Below are positions 61,918-64,000 of a stretch of DNA of 64,000 bases, piece after piece. How positions within the stretch are numbered: position 1 is the first letter of the stretch; each line of letters begins with the position of its first letter. Below the pieces are notes generated by a model, which saw only the letters and a list, made by a program, of their open reading frames with translations, did not search any database and had not been told where the DNA came from. The position numbers and the translations under genes are program-made. The stretch spans positions 248,001 to 312,000 of the forward strand of contig CBDFGJ010000001.1 in the NCBI GenBank assembly GCA_965247035.1, read 5' to 3'. This DNA is from Azophilus sp965247035 (lineage in GTDB: Bacteria > Pseudomonadota > Gammaproteobacteria > Pseudomonadales > Azotimanducaceae).

Positions 61918-63896
61918 ACAAACCTGAATTACGGTCGCCGTCCCAAGCTGAGCCCGATATTGCCGAGATCTTTCGGGCGACGCCCAAGCGTACGCTTGAG
62001 GTCAGCGAAGAACGTGTCTTCGACAAAGACTGGCTATCGCTCGGTGACATCACCCTCGTAACGAACCAGACCGAGGACTCAGCCTTGATCAAGCTGGTGC
62101 GCCGAGGGGGATTCGAGTGGCAGCTGCCAAGTCTCGACGAGACAATTGCAAAGGTAGTGCAGCTTCTCAACGCGAAAGCCAAGGATGACAAGAGGAAGGT
62201 TGATGACAAGCATCCCAAAGTGCGTGCCGCGATGGACCAAGTTGCGTCGATTGCCACCCGCGTGGGGCTCATCCATCCACGGTTCGATCCTGTGGCCATC
62301 GAAGAGATGCCCTTTCACCAATCAACCTCGGTCGTAGCGGACACTTCAGGCGTACTCCAGGGCGCACTAGACTTCGTTGCTCGATTTCTACATCCGGCCG
62401 CTCGCGTGAAGATACCGGCGATCACACACATGGAGATCGCCAACATGGCTGATCGTTTCCTTTCCATTCGGCGAGATCACAAACAGAATTCGACACCGGC
62501 ATATCAAGCCAGTGAACTAACATCGCACTTGACTAGCCAGGGCGGGCAACGCGCCCTGCTTAGGCTTGAACTTCGCTCGGATATTGAGGTTGAGCGAACC
62601 TATCTACTTGGGGATCCTTTACGAGCCGCTTTTAGGAAAGATCGAACCTTAGACCTGAATCACTTGGACATCAGTTCTCCGATCCGATCCTACGCGGACC
62701 GGTTGATTGTGGAAGCCGCACGACATCATCAGGCTCAATCCGGGCCAGCACATCTCATTCTACTTCTAACTAGTGATCAGGGGCTAGCGCGCATGGCTCG
62801 GATTGAAGGCGTAAAGCTATTGTACTTCGCCGCGACGAAAGCGGCAGATGTGTTCGGTCAGCGGTTGGCCGGTCAAACATTCAACCCTTTCTCGGGATAC
62901 ATCCAACGCATACCTTTGACGGCGCTACTTTGGGAACTGGCCACGGCTTTTGGTTCGGCCCGCCTATCAGGGGACGATGGCCGCACCTTCCAAGTCTCCG
63001 CGTTGGGCGAGCAAGAGCTTCCTTGGGGTTCCGACCACCTTGAGCAAGACCTTCTGTGGCGTACCCAACAACATTCGCCTTCCAAGAGCCGGAAGCAGAT
63101 CCAGCCGCCCGCTCGGTCTGTCAAACGAAGCACGTCGCCTCTCCGATTTGACGTTGAACGCATGTTCCAACTGGTCTGCGCGTTGGACGACCATCAGGAG
63201 ATGCTTAGCGCCACAGTGGAGGATGTCGTTCGAGCCAACGGCACGGAGTATCGCCGGTTCCTGCAGTCGGGTCAATTGATAGAGTTGGCGGATGGGGTCT
63301 GGAAGGCGAGCAGCCTGCTAGGTTATCTTTCTGCCGATTTGCGGAACGAGCGTGTCGAGAAGGTGCGCAAAGTACTTTGCGAAGTACCATCGTTCGCAGC
63401 GTTTGCCAAACGTCTGGGGGATCTGACCACCGGGAATGCCTTGGACGCTGTTGGCTCAACACGCGGATTGGCGACCTATCGAACCCTGTGTGAAGTCACT
63501 TTGCTCTGCGCGACCGTAGCCAAAGAAATCTATGCGACACCGAACGTTCCGGAGGTTGCGGCGTTCTCTCGGATTGCGTTGCATCATTTCTCGTCACTCG
63601 ACCAGGCAGGCGGTGGCTTAGTTGCCACTGGCGAGTGGTTGGAGTCTTTGATCCGAGACGAAGGAATACACCCCGAAGTAGCACGTCGACTGCTTGATGA
63701 TGCGAGTGAAGCGGGACTACTGCGCAGATCAACAGAGGGGTCCACTACCCAGCTTCGTTTCGATGACCGCATCGTGCATGTATTGCGCACGGACTCAGGG
63801 CTGCCGATAGTGGTGCCGATCTACCTGTATCGGGGGGACTACCTGATACCGGGAAAGGCAAGTGTGAGCCTACGCATTGAGGACCCTGCGGTATGA
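61914..63896 (+). CDS. PIN-like domain protein of a putative defence cassette
   Basis: The ATG at 61914 overlaps the previous stop and gives 660 residues; the frame runs back to 61863. A PIN-like nuclease core spans about residues 138-310: SVVADTSGVLQGALDFVARF (first acid), an E in MEIANMADRF, D in SSPIRSYADRLIVEAARHH, and LLTSDQGLARMARIEG (late acid). The C-terminal half is a helical, winged-helix-like region (about 400-580). PIN proteins are RNases or DNA nucleases, often in toxin or defence systems. It overlaps the next ATG by 4 bases. Confidence 0.75.
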   Translation: MNKPELRSPSQAEPDIAEIFRATPKRTLEVSEERVFDKDWLSLGDITLVTNQTEDSALIKLVRRGGFEWQLPSLDETIAKVVQLLNAKAKDDKRKVDDKHPKVRAAMDQVASIATRVGLIHPRFDPVAIEEMPFHQSTSVVADTSGVLQGALDFVARFLHPAARVKIPAITHMEIANMADRFLSIRRDHKQNSTPAYQASELTSHLTSQGGQRALLRLELRSDIEVERTYLLGDPLRAAFRKDRTLDLNHLDISSPIRSYADRLIVEAARHHQAQSGPAHLILLLTSDQGLARMARIEGVKLLYFAATKAADVFGQRLAGQTFNPFSGYIQRIPLTALLWELATAFGSARLSGDDGRTFQVSALGEQELPWGSDHLEQDLLWRTQQHSPSKSRKQIQPPARSVKRSTSPLRFDVERMFQLVCALDDHQEMLSATVEDVVRANGTEYRRFLQSGQLIELADGVWKASSLLGYLSADLRNERVEKVRKVLCEVPSFAAFAKRLGDLTTGNALDAVGSTRGLATYRTLCEVTLLCATVAKEIYATPNVPEVAAFSRIALHHFSSLDQAGGGLVATGEWLESLIRDEGIHPEVARRLLDDASEAGLLRRSTEGSTTQLRFDDRIVHVLRTDSGLPIVVPIYLYRGDYLIPGKASVSLRIEDPAV

Positions 63897-64000
63897 GCTT
63901 GCGGGATCGCCTACAGGAGGCGTCTGAGGAGGCGTCTGAGGAGGCTGTAGATCGGTTGTACAGCAAGCTCGGCATCATCGCCAACCCATTTCCAGCCTCC
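63893..64000 (+). CDS. Third gene of cassette, N-terminus only (probable ATP-binding protein), runs off the window
   Basis: The ATG overlaps the PIN stop (ATGA). Thirty-six codons are visible: MSLRDRLQEASEEASEEAV, then DRLYSKLGIIANPFPAS. The 'LGIxxNPFPxS' phrase is common at the start of P-loop ATPases of defence and plasmid systems, ahead of the Walker A. That is only a suggestion, as the motif itself is outside. A 12-bp unit (GAGGCGTCTGAG) is repeated in the first codons. Confidence 0.6.
   Translation, partial: MSLRDRLQEASEEASEEAVDRLYSKLGIIANPFPAS

Overview
The window is about 64 kb of a GC-rich gammaproteobacterial chromosome, probably from an uncultured, perhaps marine, lineage. Indicators are the lptD-surA-pdxA-rsmA-apaH gene order, amgK-murU beside lptD, a DUF3450/ExbB/ExbD/TonB cluster, phoBR, coq7 and an SO_2929/SO_2930-type pair. 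Most of it is core metabolism, interrupted by short repeats, decayed insertion-sequence pieces and two accessory patches.

Layout. 1-4.4 kb: the end of a TonB-dependent receptor, a decayed SDR fragment, and an MDR oxidoreductase flanked by two copies of a 140-bp MITE. 4.4-8.1 kb: methylcrotonyl-CoA carboxylase beta and alpha (liuB, liuD). 8.1-14.2 kb: a selenocysteine region. An AhpD-like selenoprotein carries an in-frame UGA in a CxxU motif followed at once by a SECIS-like hairpin. An acyl-CoA dehydrogenase follows. Then, on the minus strand, comes a compact selA-selB-selC operon that includes the tRNA-Sec gene. 14.2-22.3 kb: NAD kinase, MocA and XdhC-like molybdenum-enzyme maturation genes, aminopeptidase N, and phoB-phoR with a decayed pstS/pstC remnant. 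22.9-29.1 kb: a dienelactone hydrolase and a six-gene TonB energy-transduction operon. 29.5-31.5 kb: riboflavin synthase, two arginine tRNAs, a Fic remnant and coq7.

32-40 kb holds the tryptophan genes trpE, trpG, trpD and trpC on the minus strand, but they are split. About 4.2 kb of AT-richer DNA lies between trpG and trpD. It carries a RecQ helicase fused to a phosphoribosyltransferase, a DprA-like protein, the first ~45 codons of a BREX PglX methyltransferase, and the tail of an IS256-type transposase. This looks like a decayed defence island. 40-53 kb is housekeeping: gph, rpe, murU-amgK, lptD-surA-pdxA-rsmA-apaH-cca, tsaD, rpsU and yqeY.

53-61 kb carries a haloalkane dehalogenase, an enoyl-CoA hydratase, and a periplasmic/membrane cluster (PpiC-like, HupE-like, beta-helix lipoprotein, di-haem lipoprotein), then a second acyl-CoA dehydrogenase. 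The last 2.6 kb starts a tightly coupled three-gene cassette (unknown protein, PIN-domain protein, and a protein cut by the window end). It is the best candidate here for an undescribed defence-like system. Within the selenocysteine region the Sec genes probably serve the AhpD-like protein; no selD is present in the window.
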